DNA of 64,000 nt. Origin: Janthinobacterium lividum PAMC 25724 (lineage in GTDB: Bacteria > Pseudomonadota > Gammaproteobacteria > Burkholderiales > Burkholderiaceae_D). Shown here piece after piece: positions 1-8,444 of the stretch. The notes below the pieces were generated by a model, which saw only the letters and a program-made list of their open reading frames with translations, did no database searches and was not told where the DNA came from. A program made the translations under genes and the position numbers. The stretch covers positions 186,001 to 250,000 of the forward strand of contig AHHB01000019.1 of NCBI GenBank assembly GCA_000242815.2, written 5' to 3'. Each line of letters opens with the position of its first letter. Positions within the stretch are counted from its first letter, which is position 1.

Positions 1-1089
1 CTCTTCGCCCTTGGCCAGCATGTCCTGGATGCGCTTGTGCGCGGCGTCGCGGCCCGTCAACATCTTGCCGTTCAGCAGCAAGGTCTGGCCCGGCGTCCAG
101 GAAGCGACTTCTTCTTTCGTCAGCGTGTTCAGGTCGACGCGCTTGGATTTTTCCGTGTCTGGCGTCCAGTGCACTTCCGGCCACGACGACAGCGATGGCG
201 GCGTCATGTAGGCCGGGCCCGAGCCGTCGAGCACGAAGTGACCGTGGCGCGTGGCGGCGCAGTTCGGGATCATGGCGACGGGCTTCGATGCCGCATGCGT
301 CGGGTGCATCATGATTTTCACGTCGAGCACGGTCGTCAGGCCGCCCAGGCCTTGCGCGCCGATGCCCAGCGAGTTGATCTTGTCGCACAGCTCGATACGC
401 AATTCCTCCAGTTTGTTCTGTGGACCACGTTGTTTCAGCTCAAACATGTCGATGTCTTCCATCAACACCTCTTTTGCCATCAGCATGGCTTTTTCAGCCG
501 TGCCGCCGATGCCGATACCCAGCATGCCAGGCGGGCACCAGCCGGCGCCCATGGTCGGCACGGTTTTCATGACCCAGTCCACCAGCGAGTCGGACGGGTT
601 CATCATGATCATCTTCGATTTGTTTTCCGAACCGCCGCCCTTGGCAGCGACTTTCACGTCGACGGTATTGCCTTCAACCAGCTCCATGTGCACCACGGCT
701 GGTGTGTTGTCCTTGGTGTTCTTGCGGTCGAAATGCGGGTCGGCCACGATGGAGGCGCGCAGCTTGTTGTCGTCGAAGTTGTACGCGCGGCGCACGCCTT
801 CGTTGACGGCGTCGGTGACCGTGCCGCTGAAACCTTCGAAGCGCACGCCCATGCCGATTTTCAGGAAGACGTTGACGATACCCGTGTCCTGGCAGATCGG
901 ACGCTTGCCTTCGGCGCACATGCGCGAGTTGGTCAGGATTTGCGCGATTGCATCTTTTGCCGCCGGGCTTTGCTCGGCCGTGTAGGCGCGCGCCAGGTGC
1001 TCGATGTAATCAGCAGGGTGGTAGTAGCTAATGTACTGCAACGCTGCGGCGACGGATTCGATCAGGTCTTCTTGCTTTATGACAGTCAT
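1..1089 (-). CDS. Class I fumarate hydratase, N-terminal 363 residues (runs off the left edge)
   Basis: Interconverts fumarate and malate in the TCA cycle, in the cytoplasm, using a [4Fe-4S] cluster. I translated the minus strand from the ATG at 1089; the frame stays open to base 1, giving 363 residues of a family usually about 505 long. Visible class I features are the NSRMCAEGKRPICQDTG segment near residue 50-66, GGGSENKSKM near the middle, GAGWCPPGMLGIGIGG after it, and IPNCAATRH; these supply cluster cysteines and substrate-binding residues. Upstream of the ATG there is only a weak GAGAA ribosome site. The gene lies behind the UPF0114 gene on the same strand (about 80 bp gap), with a hairpin between them. 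Family assignment is firm; class II (fumC) is excluded by the lack of its signature. Confidence 0.93.
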   Translation of the reverse strand, partial: MTVIKQEDLIESVAAALQYISYYHPADYIEHLARAYTAEQSPAAKDAIAQILTNSRMCAEGKRPICQDTGIVNVFLKIGMGVRFEGFSGTVTDAVNEGVRRAYNFDDNKLRASIVADPHFDRKNTKDNTPAVVHMELVEGNTVDVKVAAKGGGSENKSKMIMMNPSDSLVDWVMKTVPTMGAGWCPPGMLGIGIGGTAEKAMLMAKEVLMEDIDMFELKQRGPQNKLEELRIELCDKINSLGIGAQGLGGLTTVLDVKIMMHPTHAASKPVAMIPNCAATRHGHFVLDGSGPAYMTPPSLSSWPEVHWTPDTEKSKRVDLNTLTKEEVASWTPGQTLLLNGKMLTGRDAAHKRIQDMLAKGEE

Positions 1090-1133
1090 GGTGTTCTCGC
1101 GGTGGATAAGAAGGGTAGGACTCTTTGCTGAAA

Positions 1134-1162
1134 GCCCATGGCCGCCGCTGGCAGCCATGGGC
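1134..1162 (-). terminator. Hairpin between UPF0114 gene and fumarase gene
   Basis: Perfect 9-bp arms GCCCATGGC (1134-1142) and GCCATGGGC (1154-1162) with an 11-nt loop, just after the UPF0114 stop codon. The U-tract on the minus strand is poor, so it may stabilise or attenuate rather than end transcription. Confidence 0.45.
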
Positions 1163-1169
1163 GATTGTT

Positions 1170-1781
1170 TCAATGAGGGCGTGCTTGATTCTGGGTTACC
1201 GTCATGATGCGGTCCGTGTATGCAATCGCCATCGCTGACAGGATGAAAACGATGTGGATGGACGTTTGCGCGATGATCACTTCGATCTTGTACGAGTTGG
1301 CGTTGATGAAGGTCTTCAGCAGGTGGATCGACGAGATGCCGATGATGGCCATCGCCAATTTCGTTTTCAGCACCGACGCATTCACATGCGACAGCCATTC
1401 CGGCTGGTCTGGATGGTCGTCTAAGTGCATGCGCGAGACAAACGTTTCGTAGCCGCCAATGATGACCATGATCAACAGGTTCGAGATCATGACGACGTCG
1501 ATCAGGCCCAGTAATACCAGCATGATGGTCGCTTCATTGAGCTTGGTCGGCAGGGCGCCGCCCGGCACGGCCACGGCCGTCAAGACGTGCTGCAGGGCCG
1601 CATCATTGCCGAACACGGCGCCGATCAAGTCCGACAGCTCCACCCAGAAGTGAAATACGTACACGCATTGAGCGAGGATCAGGCCCATGTACAGCGGCAG
1701 TTGCAGCCAGCGCGACATGAAGATGAAGGCGGCCAGGGGGTGCAGTTTGCTATGTTTGGGTTTTTGTGAGTGGTCGATCAT
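1170..1781 (-). CDS. UPF0114 (YqhA-like) inner-membrane protein
   Basis: 203-aa integral membrane protein of the UPF0114/YqhA family, whose function is not established. I start it at the ATG at 1781 (MIDHSQKPK...) because AGGAAA lies 7-8 nt upstream and the longer open frame above it has no family-like sequence. Hydrophobic segments are seen near residues 22-40, 85-110, 140-160 and 170-190, and the charged stretch around GGYETFVSRMHLDDHPDQPEW followed by LKTKLAMAIIGISSIHLL is the conserved core also found in E. coli YqhA. It precedes the fumarase gene on the same strand and is divergent from acs. The N-terminus is about 20 residues longer than in YqhA. Identification as the family is secure, role unknown. 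Confidence 0.85.
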   Translation of the reverse strand: MIDHSQKPKHSKLHPLAAFIFMSRWLQLPLYMGLILAQCVYVFHFWVELSDLIGAVFGNDAALQHVLTAVAVPGGALPTKLNEATIMLVLLGLIDVVMISNLLIMVIIGGYETFVSRMHLDDHPDQPEWLSHVNASVLKTKLAMAIIGISSIHLLKTFINANSYKIEVIIAQTSIHIVFILSAMAIAYTDRIMTVTQNQARPH

Positions 1782-1801
1782 CTGGGGTTTCCTGGTGGTA
1801 A

Positions 1802-1818
1802 ATACCAATTTTTGGTAT
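1802..1818. promoter_or_regulatory. Inverted repeat, candidate operator in the UPF0114/acs divergent region
   Basis: ATACCAA (1802-1808), 3-nt spacer TTT, TTGGTAT (1812-1818): a perfect 7-bp inverted repeat just upstream of the UPF0114 ribosome site, in the 302-bp gap shared with acs. Its length and symmetry suit a dimeric regulator such as a GntR-type protein; which one is unknown. The rest of the gap shows no gene. Confidence 0.35.
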
Positions 1819-2083
1819 GCCCGACATTTTACACTTGCAGCTGATCCCTGCGCATGCCCTCGGTTTGGATTCTTGGCCTTGCTGAAACACAAAGTGGCTG
1901 CAAGTTCTTGCGTTGTTGTCGTTTTTTCATCTTGTCGGTCGCGCAGCGCGCGCTTGACGCCCTTCAGCACTGGCGATTATGGTGTGTGTGGATAGAATGG
2001 ATCGAAGAAAACGCTGCATGTAAGGCGTCCGTAAGACAGCAGGAATATGGTGTTAACAAACAATTACTACACTGGAGACGAAT

Positions 2084-4090
2084 ATGGCCGCTATAGAAAA
2101 CCAAGGGCAGGGCACTGAGCAGCAGGGACCGGAAGAGTCGCGCGTGTTCGAACCGTCGGCAGCATTTGCCGCACAGGCAACCATTTCCGGCATGGACGCC
2201 TACCGCGCCATGGTGGCGGACGCCGAACGCGACTACGAAGGCTTCTGGGCCAAGCTGGCGCGTGAAAACCTGAGCTGGAAAAAGCCGTTCACCCGCACCC
2301 TGAACGAAGACAATGCCCCGTTCTACAAATGGTTCGAAGACGGCCAGCTGAACGTGTCGTACAACTGCCTCGACCGCAACATCGAAAATGGCCTGGGCGA
2401 CAAGACCGCCATCATCTTCGAAGCGGATGACGGCAGCGTCACCAAGGCAACATATAAAGAGTTGCACGAAAAAGTCTGCAAATTCGCCAACGGCTTGAAA
2501 GCCAAGGGTATTAGCAAGGGTGATCGCGTGATCATCTATATGTCGATGTCCGTCGAAGGCGTTGCAGCAATGCAAGCCTGCGCGCGCATCGGCGCCACCC
2601 ACTCCGTGGTATTTGGCGGCTTCTCGGCGAAATCCTTGCAGGAACGCATCATCGACGCCGGTGCCGTCGCCGTCATCACGGGCGACGAGCAATTGCGCGG
2701 CGGCAAAAAGCTGCCATTGAAATCCATCGTCGACGAAGCGCTGGCGCTGGGCGGCTGCGATTGCGTGAAAAACGTCATCGTCTACAAACGCACGGGCAGC
2801 GACCTGCCGATGCACGCTGGCCGCGACACCTGGCTGCACGACCTGGTCGAAGGCCAGAGCGCGCAATGCGAGCCGGAATGGGTCGATGCCGAGCATCCAC
2901 TGTTTATTCTCTACACCTCCGGTTCCACCGGTACTCCCAAGGGCGTGCAGCATTCGAGCGGTGGCTATCTGCTGTGGGCCGCGCTGACGATGAAATGGAG
3001 TTTCGACATCAAGCCCGACGACGTGTTCTGGTGCACGGCCGACATCGGCTGGGTGACGGGCCACAGCTACATCGCGTATGGCCCGATGGCCGTGGGCGCC
3101 ACGCAAGTGGTGTTCGAAGGCATCCCGACCTACCCTAACGCGGGCCGCTTCTGGGAAACCATCAAGAAGCACAACGTCAGCATCTTCTACACGGCGCCGA
3201 CGGCCATCCGTTCGCTGATCAAGGCCGCCGACGTGGACCCGAAAGTCCATCCAGTCAACTACGACCTGAGCAGCCTGCGCCTGCTGGGCACGGTCGGCGA
3301 GCCGATCAACCCGGAAGCGTGGATGTGGTACTACAAGCACATCGGCGGCGAGAAATGCCCGATCGTCGACACCTTCTGGCAAACCGAAACGGGTGGCCAC
3401 ATGATCACCCCGTTGCCAGGCGCGACGCCAATGGTACCCGGTTCCTGCACCCTGCCATTGCCGGGCATCATGGCCGCCATCGTCGACGAAGCGGGCCAGG
3501 ACGTGCCAAACGGCCAGGGCGGCATTTTGGTGGTGAAGCGCCCATGGCCTTCGATGATACGCACGATCTGGAACAACCCCGAGCGTTTCAAGTCCAGCTA
3601 TTTCCCGGAAGAACTGGGCGGCAAGATGTACCTGGCAGGCGACGGCGCCATCCGCAACAAGGACACCGGCTACTTCACCATCACGGGCCGCATCGACGAC
3701 GTGTTGAACGTCTCGGGCCACCGCATGGGCACGATGGAAATCGAATCGGCGCTGGTGGCCAACCCGCTGGTGGCCGAAGCGGCGGTAGTCGGCCGTCCGG
3801 ACGACACGACCGGCGAATCGATCTGCGCCTTCGTAGTGCTGAAACAAGCGCGCCCGACCGGCGAAGAAGCGAAGAAGCTGGCGCTGGAGCTGCGCAACTG
3901 GGTCGGCAAGGAAATCGGCCCGATTGCCAAACCGAAGGAAATCCGTTTCGGCGACAACCTGCCAAAAACCCGCTCCGGCAAAATCATGCGCCGCCTGCTG
4001 CGCGTGCTGGCCAAGGGCGAGACGATCACGCAAGACGTCTCGACCCTGGAAAACCCGGCGATTCTGGATCAGTTGAAAGAAACGTCCTAA
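2084..4090 (+). CDS. acs: Acetyl-CoA synthetase (AMP-forming)
   Basis: Activates acetate to acetyl-CoA through acetyl-AMP in the cytoplasm, feeding the TCA cycle and the glyoxylate shunt (aceA lies at 15.4 kb). 668 aa, close to the usual 650. The ATG at 2084 follows GGAGACGAAT, a good ribosome site. ANL-family motifs are all present: the P-loop [11 protein letters not shown] near residue 280, [10 protein letters not shown] near 430, the hinge/adenylation region [16 protein letters not shown] near 545, and [15 protein letters not shown] near 630 with the catalytic lysine that is reversibly acetylated in this family. No partner gene is adjacent; a palindromic repeat and then a tRNA follow. Product is certain; propionyl-CoA synthetase is less likely given length and sequence. 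Confidence 0.97.
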   Translation: MAAIENQGQGTEQQGPEESRVFEPSAAFAAQATISGMDAYRAMVADAERDYEGFWAKLARENLSWKKPFTRTLNEDNAPFYKWFEDGQLNVSYNCLDRNIENGLGDKTAIIFEADDGSVTKATYKELHEKVCKFANGLKAKGISKGDRVIIYMSMSVEGVAAMQACARIGATHSVVFGGFSAKSLQERIIDAGAVAVITGDEQLRGGKKLPLKSIVDEALALGGCDCVKNVIVYKRTGSDLPMHAGRDTWLHDLVEGQSAQCEPEWVDAEHPLFILYTSGSTGTPKGVQHSSGGYLLWAALTMKWSFDIKPDDVFWCTADIGWVTGHSYIAYGPMAVGATQVVFEGIPTYPNAGRFWETIKKHNVSIFYTAPTAIRSLIKAADVDPKVHPVNYDLSSLRLLGTVGEPINPEAWMWYYKHIGGEKCPIVDTFWQTETGGHMITPLPGATPMVPGSCTLPLPGIMAAIVDEAGQDVPNGQGGILVVKRPWPSMIRTIWNNPERFKSSYFPEELGGKMYLAGDGAIRNKDTGYFTITGRIDDVLNVSGHRMGTMEIESALVANPLVAEAAVVGRPDDTTGESICAFVVLKQARPTGEEAKKLALELRNWVGKEIGPIAKPKEIRFGDNLPKTRSGKIMRRLLRVLAKGETITQDVSTLENPAILDQLKETS

Positions 4091-4125
4091 TGTTGCTTGG
4101 GTAGTCGAAACCCAAACCAACATCC

Positions 4126-4152
4126 GGGGTCGGACCCTAAGGGTCCGACCCC
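4126..4152. repeat. REP-like perfect palindrome / terminator of acs
   Basis: Arms GGGGTCGGACCCT (4126-4138) and AGGGTCCGACCCC (4140-4152) separated by one base. There is no T-tract, and each arm is itself partly palindromic, the pattern of a dispersed extragenic palindrome rather than a simple terminator. I see no second copy in this window. Confidence 0.6.
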
Positions 4153-4300
4153 AGCCCTTACCGGGGTACTGCATGGGCCTACTTTTACCCCCGGGCAAAT
4201 AACTTTGGCAGTCTATAGAATCTTTGCTATAATCTACGGCTTCGCGACAAGCGATATGCAGTACACAATGTGAGCAAGCAAGACGCACGCATTGCCTTCA

Positions 4301-4391
4301 GGAGAGATGGCTGAGCGGCTGAAGGCGCACGCCTGGAAAGCGTGTATAGGGTAATACTCTATCGGGGGTTCGAATCCCCCTCTCTCCGCCA
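4301..4391 (+). tRNA. tRNA-Ser(GGA)
   Basis: Complete serine tRNA with a long variable arm. The acceptor stem GGAGAGA (4301-4307) pairs with TCTCTCC (4381-4387); the discriminator G and an encoded CCA follow. The anticodon loop CTGGAAA gives anticodon GGA, reading UCC/UCU. The T arm contains GGTTCGAATCC. Its 3' part doubles as the left attachment site of the island that begins right behind it. A full tRNA is restored at this end, as expected for integration into a tRNA 3' end. Confidence 0.97.
4372..4384 (+). other. Left attachment core (attL candidate) inside tRNA-Ser
   Basis: GAATCCCCCTCTC within the T arm/acceptor part of the tRNA; identical 13 bp occur at 15302-15314. Further matches flank it with mismatches. 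The core may extend, but the exact crossover cannot be read. Confidence 0.55.
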
Positions 4392-4438
4392 CGGATAGTA
4401 ATTTAGTAAGATCAGGACGTCTCAGGAAGTCCCTCAAA

Positions 4439-4468
4439 AACCGCTTAGAGCCTTGATTCTAAGCGGTT
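4439..4468 (+). terminator. Rho-independent terminator after tRNA-Ser
   Basis: Arms AACCGCTTAGA (4439-4449) and TCTAAGCGGTT (4458-4468), loop of 8, followed by a run of T. It closes the tRNA transcript just inside the island. Confidence 0.85.
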
Positions 4469-4622
4469 TTTTCGTTTCTGGACGTTGCACAGCGTCCCAG
4501 GATATCCACTTCAAGTAGGCGCAAGTTTGGGGGCTTCTCGCACTCAGCCATTGCCGCTTGCCCCAAAAATTCAAAAAAACGACTATATTGATCTTTACAG
4601 CATGCCGCGCAGGAGGTTTGCC

Positions 4623-5933
4623 ATGCCAAAGATCATTGCTCCGCTGACAGATTTACTCATCCGCAACGCCAAGCCAGGCGAGCGGCCATACAAAATGTTC
4701 GATGGTGACGGCATGTACCTCGTCGTCGCTCCTACCGGCTCCCGCATCTGGCGGTTCAAGTTCCGGCAGGCCAACGGCAAAGAGAATACGCTGACGTTCG
4801 GCCCTTACCCGGAAATTACCTTGCAGGACGCACGTGAAAAGCGCCTGGCGACACGCCGCCTGCTGCTGCAAGGAATCGACCCCGCCAAGCATCGCGACGA
4901 TGCCAAACGTCTGGCAAAGGATAAGGCGTCCAACACGTTCGAAAAAATCGCGCGCGAGTGGCATGGCAACAAAGTGCCGACCTGGAGCGAACGCACAGCC
5001 AAGAACACCATCCAGCGCCTGCAAGCGGACATCTTTCCAGCCATCGGCCGCATGCCGATCGATGAGATAAAGCACCGCGATCTGATTGCCGCGCTGCGCA
5101 AGATCGAGGAGCGTGGCGCAAGCGAAGTCGCCCATCGCCTGAAAGCGGTATGTGCGTCAATTTTCAGCTACGCGATTCAGTGCGGATTCACAGAGCGCAA
5201 TCTGGTCACCGATATGAAGGATGTGTTGAAGACCGTCCGCGCCGGACACTTCGCCGCCATCAACGCCGACGAACTACCGCAGTTCCTGGCCATTCTGGAC
5301 CGCAACGAAGCACGCATGTTCGCGCCGACGCGCATTGCGCTGCGGCTGATGCTGCTGTGCTTTGTGCGTACCAGCGAGTTGATCGAAACGCCCTGGAGTG
5401 AAATTGACCTGGAGCGCGGCGAGTGGATCATTCCATGGCAGCGCATGAAGCGCGGCAAGCTGACCGTCAATCCGGATATGACCAACCATCACGTCTGCCT
5501 GTCGCGCCAGGCGCTGGAGCTGCTGCGCGAACTGCACGCGATCACGGGCCGCAGCAAGTACCTGTTCCCGAATCAGCGCGACCACGAAAAGCCGATCAGC
5601 AACAACACGATACTGGTGGCGCTTGGACGCATGGGATACAAGGGCAAGATGACCGGCCACGGCTTCCGGGCGCTGGCCATGAGTACCATCAAGGAGCGCC
5701 TGGGCTACCGGCATGAAGTCGTAGACCGGCAACTGGCACATGCACCAAAGGATAAGGTGGCCAGCGCCTATGACCGGGCGCAGTTCCTGGCAGAGCGGCG
5801 CCGGATGATGCAGGATTGGGCCGATTACATCGATGCCGTCAGCGGCAAGGGAGCACCGCCGCAGGCGCCCAGATTAACGCTGGTCAGCGGTGAATTCAGC
5901 CGGGATGGCGGAACAGGAGGGCACCATGTCTAA
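4623..5933 (+). CDS. P4-type tyrosine integrase
   Basis: Site-specific recombinase expected to insert and excise the island at the tRNA-Ser end. 436 aa from the ATG at 4623, chosen because AGGAGG lies 9 nt upstream; the open frame above has no family-like sequence. The N-terminal part (LTDLLIRNAKPGERPYKMFDGDGMYL...) is the DUF4102 arm-binding domain typical of P4-like integrases. The catalytic domain shows the first arginine in LRLMLLCFVRTSELIETPW, the H-x-x-R box in GHGFRALAMSTIKERLG, the second histidine in RQLAHAPKDK and the nucleophile tyrosine in SAYDRAQFLAERR. All catalytic residues are present, so it looks intact. A small gene overlaps its end. Confidence 0.95.
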   Translation: MPKIIAPLTDLLIRNAKPGERPYKMFDGDGMYLVVAPTGSRIWRFKFRQANGKENTLTFGPYPEITLQDAREKRLATRRLLLQGIDPAKHRDDAKRLAKDKASNTFEKIAREWHGNKVPTWSERTAKNTIQRLQADIFPAIGRMPIDEIKHRDLIAALRKIEERGASEVAHRLKAVCASIFSYAIQCGFTERNLVTDMKDVLKTVRAGHFAAINADELPQFLAILDRNEARMFAPTRIALRLMLLCFVRTSELIETPWSEIDLERGEWIIPWQRMKRGKLTVNPDMTNHHVCLSRQALELLRELHAITGRSKYLFPNQRDHEKPISNNTILVALGRMGYKGKMTGHGFRALAMSTIKERLGYRHEVVDRQLAHAPKDKVASAYDRAQFLAERRRMMQDWADYIDAVSGKGAPPQAPRLTLVSGEFSRDGGTGGHHV

Positions 5934-6105
5934 GTATGTACTGCACCTCACGGATGCGCTTATCAAGCAGACCGCTTCCAAGGAAAAATTACATAAACTA
6001 GCTATCGGAGCCTTTGTCCGGGCTGCAACGCTGCCGGTCAATGCCAGTGGCACCAGTCCAGCCCGCGCCGGTTCCAATTCTGCGTACTACGAAAAGCGCA
6101 CTTGA
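5926..6105 (+). CDS. Small 59-aa protein overlapping the integrase end, unknown
   Basis: I do not recognise this gene. The ATG at 5926 lies inside the last codons of the integrase and is preceded by AGGAGGGCACC, a strong ribosome site, which suggests translational coupling. The product (MSKYVLHLTDALIKQT...) is basic with a short helix-forming N-terminus and no membrane segment. By position it could be an excisionase-like or regulatory peptide, but no motif supports this. It could also be chance, although the ribosome site argues for a real gene. Confidence 0.5.
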   Translation: MSKYVLHLTDALIKQTASKEKLHKLAIGAFVRAATLPVNASGTSPARAGSNSAYYEKRT

Positions 6106-7010
6106 CGAAACGAACCACTTGCAAACGTCGATATCAGGCATAGAATGAAGCTCTCTTATGTGGGAATCGCTCCCACGAGGGCATGCATCGAGCATGTCCC
6201 TATGCTTAGCGGCATAGGCGTTGCGGTCGTCACCCGCCACCATGATACTTAGCAGTTTCTGTTAGATATATCGCCGGGCCATGCAGAAGCATGCACATCT
6301 CGGCACGATAAAGCGCTGCCTTCAGCGTCTTCATATCCCACAGTCCGCAAGACGGATTGCCTGGATGATTGCGCCCGATGGGCGCTTCCTCAAACAGGAG
6401 CAAGACTCCTGCCCCGATTGGTTCGCATGCCCCGCGAGGTAGCGCACCGTATGAAGCACAGCATGGCTTTGCCGCAAGCCGCACCGTTAGCAGAAATGCC
6501 AGCGATGCGATGCCATCGCGGCTGCCGCCAGCGCGTGTGCTTCAGAGTCGCCAGTATCGTCACCGCGAGTGCGATGCTGGCATGTATGCCGTCACATGCC
6601 ATGGCTACGTGCGCGCGTCGTTACTGGCGGCGTGCTGCCAGTGACGACGAGCCGCCAACGGCATAGGCCCAGGCGGCAAGCGGAATTCCACCGCGTGATG
6701 TTGTTCAGTGATGGGGCCAGGCGCCCCGCATCGCAGGCAAGCCCTGCGATGTCCTTCGCCCGCTACGGGCTGATTAATAGAAGTTGATCCGTGCACGATG
6801 TGCACTCCATGGACCCTGGGTGATTGGTCCCCGCTGCGGCAGCTTCCTCCGGGAGCGCGCAGCGGTGCCACACGCGCATGCGGCGCGGGCAGGCAGTAAT
6901 AGCAACCGCATACACGGGAGTGGTGTCCCGAGGCCCTTGATTCAACCTTTTCTGCCGAGGCAGTGAGGGTGGCCAGAAACACTTACCTGACAGGATTACA
7001 CCACGCGGCA
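6106..7010. ncRNA. Hairpin-dense non-coding stretch, candidate large structured RNA
   Basis: About 900 bp with no credible coding frame on either strand. I find at least thirteen short stems between 6160 and 6805, spaced roughly every 30-50 nt: 6160-6176, 6201-6216, 6273-6304 (nested), 6314-6327, 6342-6358, 6371-6385, 6395-6411, 6465-6480, 6502-6519, 6550-6581, 6618-6647, 6713-6727, 6729-6751, plus 6758-6770 and 6791-6805. Arms are 5-11 bp, mostly perfect or broken only by a G-U-type pair, and differ from each other, while loops recur (CAAGA twice, CAAGC, GAT twice, ATCGC/ATCGA). Such density is characteristic of a long folded RNA or of single-stranded DNA structure. Strand, ends and function are unknown; it lies between the two integrase genes. 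Confidence 0.45.
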
Positions 7011-7048
7011 TCGATGTGAAAACCAAAGATCGAAAGGATGACTTTGCC

Positions 7049-7915
7049 ATGCGCGACCTGAACTACCAGCTCAAGCAACTGTGTCACCGCAACCGGGATG
7101 GCAGCTTTGCGACGCAGGCCGACCGCGAGCGCCTATTAAACCTGTGCGCCAACGACTTGGCGGAACGGGGCTTCCAGCATATGAGCGTGGACAGTCTGAA
7201 ACCAAAGCATGTGGCGGCGCTGCTCGACAAGTGGAAGCAGGATGGCGTCAGTACCGGAACGATCAAGAATCGCATGAGCGCTTTGCGCTGGTGGGCCGAG
7301 AAGATCGGCAAGGAAAACATTATTGCGCGTACTAACGGCGAATACGGCATCGCGGAGCGGGTGTTTGTCACCAATGTCTCGAAGGCGAAGGTGCTGGACC
7401 CCGACACGCTGGCCCGCGTGAATGATCCGTATACGCGCATGTCCTTGCAGTTGCAGGCGGCGTTTGGTTTGCGGCGCGAGGAAAGCATCAAGATCAAGCC
7501 GGGATGGGCCGATGGCGGGAACATCCTGCGGCTGCAGGATAGCTGGACCAAGGGTGGCAAATATCGGGAGGTGCCGATTGCCACCATGCAGCAGCGCGCC
7601 GTGCTGGAAGCGGCCAAGGCGCTGGCGGGAAAAGGCAGCTTGATTCCCGCGCAGTTGCTGTATCGGGACCAGTTGAACCGCTTTCGTGCGCAGTGCGACA
7701 AGGCTGGCATCCATGGCGTGCATGGGCTGCGCCATGAGTACGCGCAGCGGCGCTATGCGGAGTTGACGGGCCGAGCTAGTCCAGCCAGTGGCGGGGCGAC
7801 CTCCAGACAGTTGGATGCGTCGCAAAAATTGGTGGATAACGCTGCGCGGCTGAAGATTTCGACGGAGATGGGGCATGGGCGTGAACAGATCACGTCTGTC
7901 TACCTGGGGAGATGA
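7049..7915 (+). CDS. Second tyrosine recombinase (integrase-domain protein)
   Basis: 288-aa tyrosine recombinase of the short 'integrase domain-containing' type (N-terminal SAM-like plus catalytic domain) common on proteobacterial islands. I use the ATG at 7049 (MRDLNYQLKQLCHRN...) with AAAGGA 12 nt upstream; a GTG at 7016 is an alternative. Catalytic residues seen: arginine in AAFGLRREESIKI, H-x-x-R in VHGLRHEYAQRRY, histidine in STEMGHGREQIT and the tyrosine in TSVYLGR at the very C-terminus. It is unlike the P4-type enzyme upstream, so the island carries two recombinases of separate families. Its role (resolution, excision, a nested element) cannot be decided here. An AlpA-like gene follows after about 140 bp. 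Confidence 0.85.
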   Translation: MRDLNYQLKQLCHRNRDGSFATQADRERLLNLCANDLAERGFQHMSVDSLKPKHVAALLDKWKQDGVSTGTIKNRMSALRWWAEKIGKENIIARTNGEYGIAERVFVTNVSKAKVLDPDTLARVNDPYTRMSLQLQAAFGLRREESIKIKPGWADGGNILRLQDSWTKGGKYREVPIATMQQRAVLEAAKALAGKGSLIPAQLLYRDQLNRFRAQCDKAGIHGVHGLRHEYAQRRYAELTGRASPASGGATSRQLDASQKLVDNAARLKISTEMGHGREQITSVYLGR

Positions 7916-8052
7916 GCGCCCACTTGTTTGAGGGCCGCAGCGCATGGAGCAGAAGAGATGCAAAGAAGTGCAGCCTTGGCGCTGCCGAAATGATCGCGGA
8001 GAGTCGGCATGACTCTCCATTGTTAGCTGTTCATCAATCGAAGGAGAATCTT

Positions 8053-8253
8053 ATGACCACGACTAAAAAATTCCTCCGCTTGCCTGCGGTCATCGAGGCC
8101 ACCGGCTGGTCCCGCGCCACAATCTGGCGCAAGGTGAAGGCAGGCGTGTTGCCAGCGCCGATTCCTATCGGCCCCAAGTCCGTCGCCTGGGACGCTGAGG
8201 AAATCGCTCAATGGCAGCAGCGCTGTATAGACGCCAGACATGGAGTCGCTTGA
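8053..8253 (+). CDS. AlpA-family DNA-binding regulator
   Basis: 66-aa winged-helix/MerR-like DNA-binding protein of the AlpA family, which activates or directs excision of P4-like elements. The ATG at 8053 follows AAGGAGAATCTT. The pattern LRLPAVIEATGWSRATIWRKVKAG followed by FPxP-like PAPIPIGPKSVAWDAEEIAQWQ is diagnostic: a helix-turn-helix then the conserved V-A-W and W-x-x-x-R end. Its place behind the second integrase fits control of integrase expression. It is convergent with the RT gene on the other strand. Confidence 0.9.
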   Translation: MTTTKKFLRLPAVIEATGWSRATIWRKVKAGVLPAPIPIGPKSVAWDAEEIAQWQQRCIDARHGVA

Positions 8254-8410
8254 GATAAAGATTGATATTGCCCCATCGTCACGGATGCTTTCCCTATGGC
8301 GTGCTTCTTGAGTTTTATCTTTACATATGCATAACGATGAACTTGCGTGTTGCTGAAGATCCGACTGGTTAGTTAGTGGAAGCATCAGTGCGATTGGGCT
8401 AGCGATTGTA

Positions 8411-8434
8411 CCCATCACTTCGAAAAGTGGTGGG
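8411..8434 (-). terminator. Hairpin just downstream of the RT gene
   Basis: CCCATCACTT (8411-8420), loop CGAA, AAGTGGTGGG (8425-8434); one G-T pair. It lies 10 nt past the RT stop codon. No U-tract follows on the minus strand, so it may be a structured 3' end rather than a standard terminator. Confidence 0.4.
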
Positions 8435-8444
8435 TTGGCAATTA

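Noticed and set aside
37-1131. 364-codon plus-strand frame opposite the fumarase gene
   Set aside because: The minus strand gives an unmistakable class I fumarase; the plus frame is antisense.
1964-4288. 774-codon open frame on the minus strand opposite acs
   Set aside because: It is the shadow of a GC-rich gene; the translation has no family-like sequence, while the plus strand encodes a complete acetyl-CoA synthetase.
6369-6982. Several frames of 80-125 codons in the hairpin-rich stretch, on both strands
   Set aside because: They overlap one another, lack ribosome sites and cross the stems; none reads like a protein family.
6106-7010. Integron attC array or CRISPR array
   Set aside because: The stems differ in sequence and spacing, there are no constant repeats with unique spacers, and neither integrase has the integron-specific insert.
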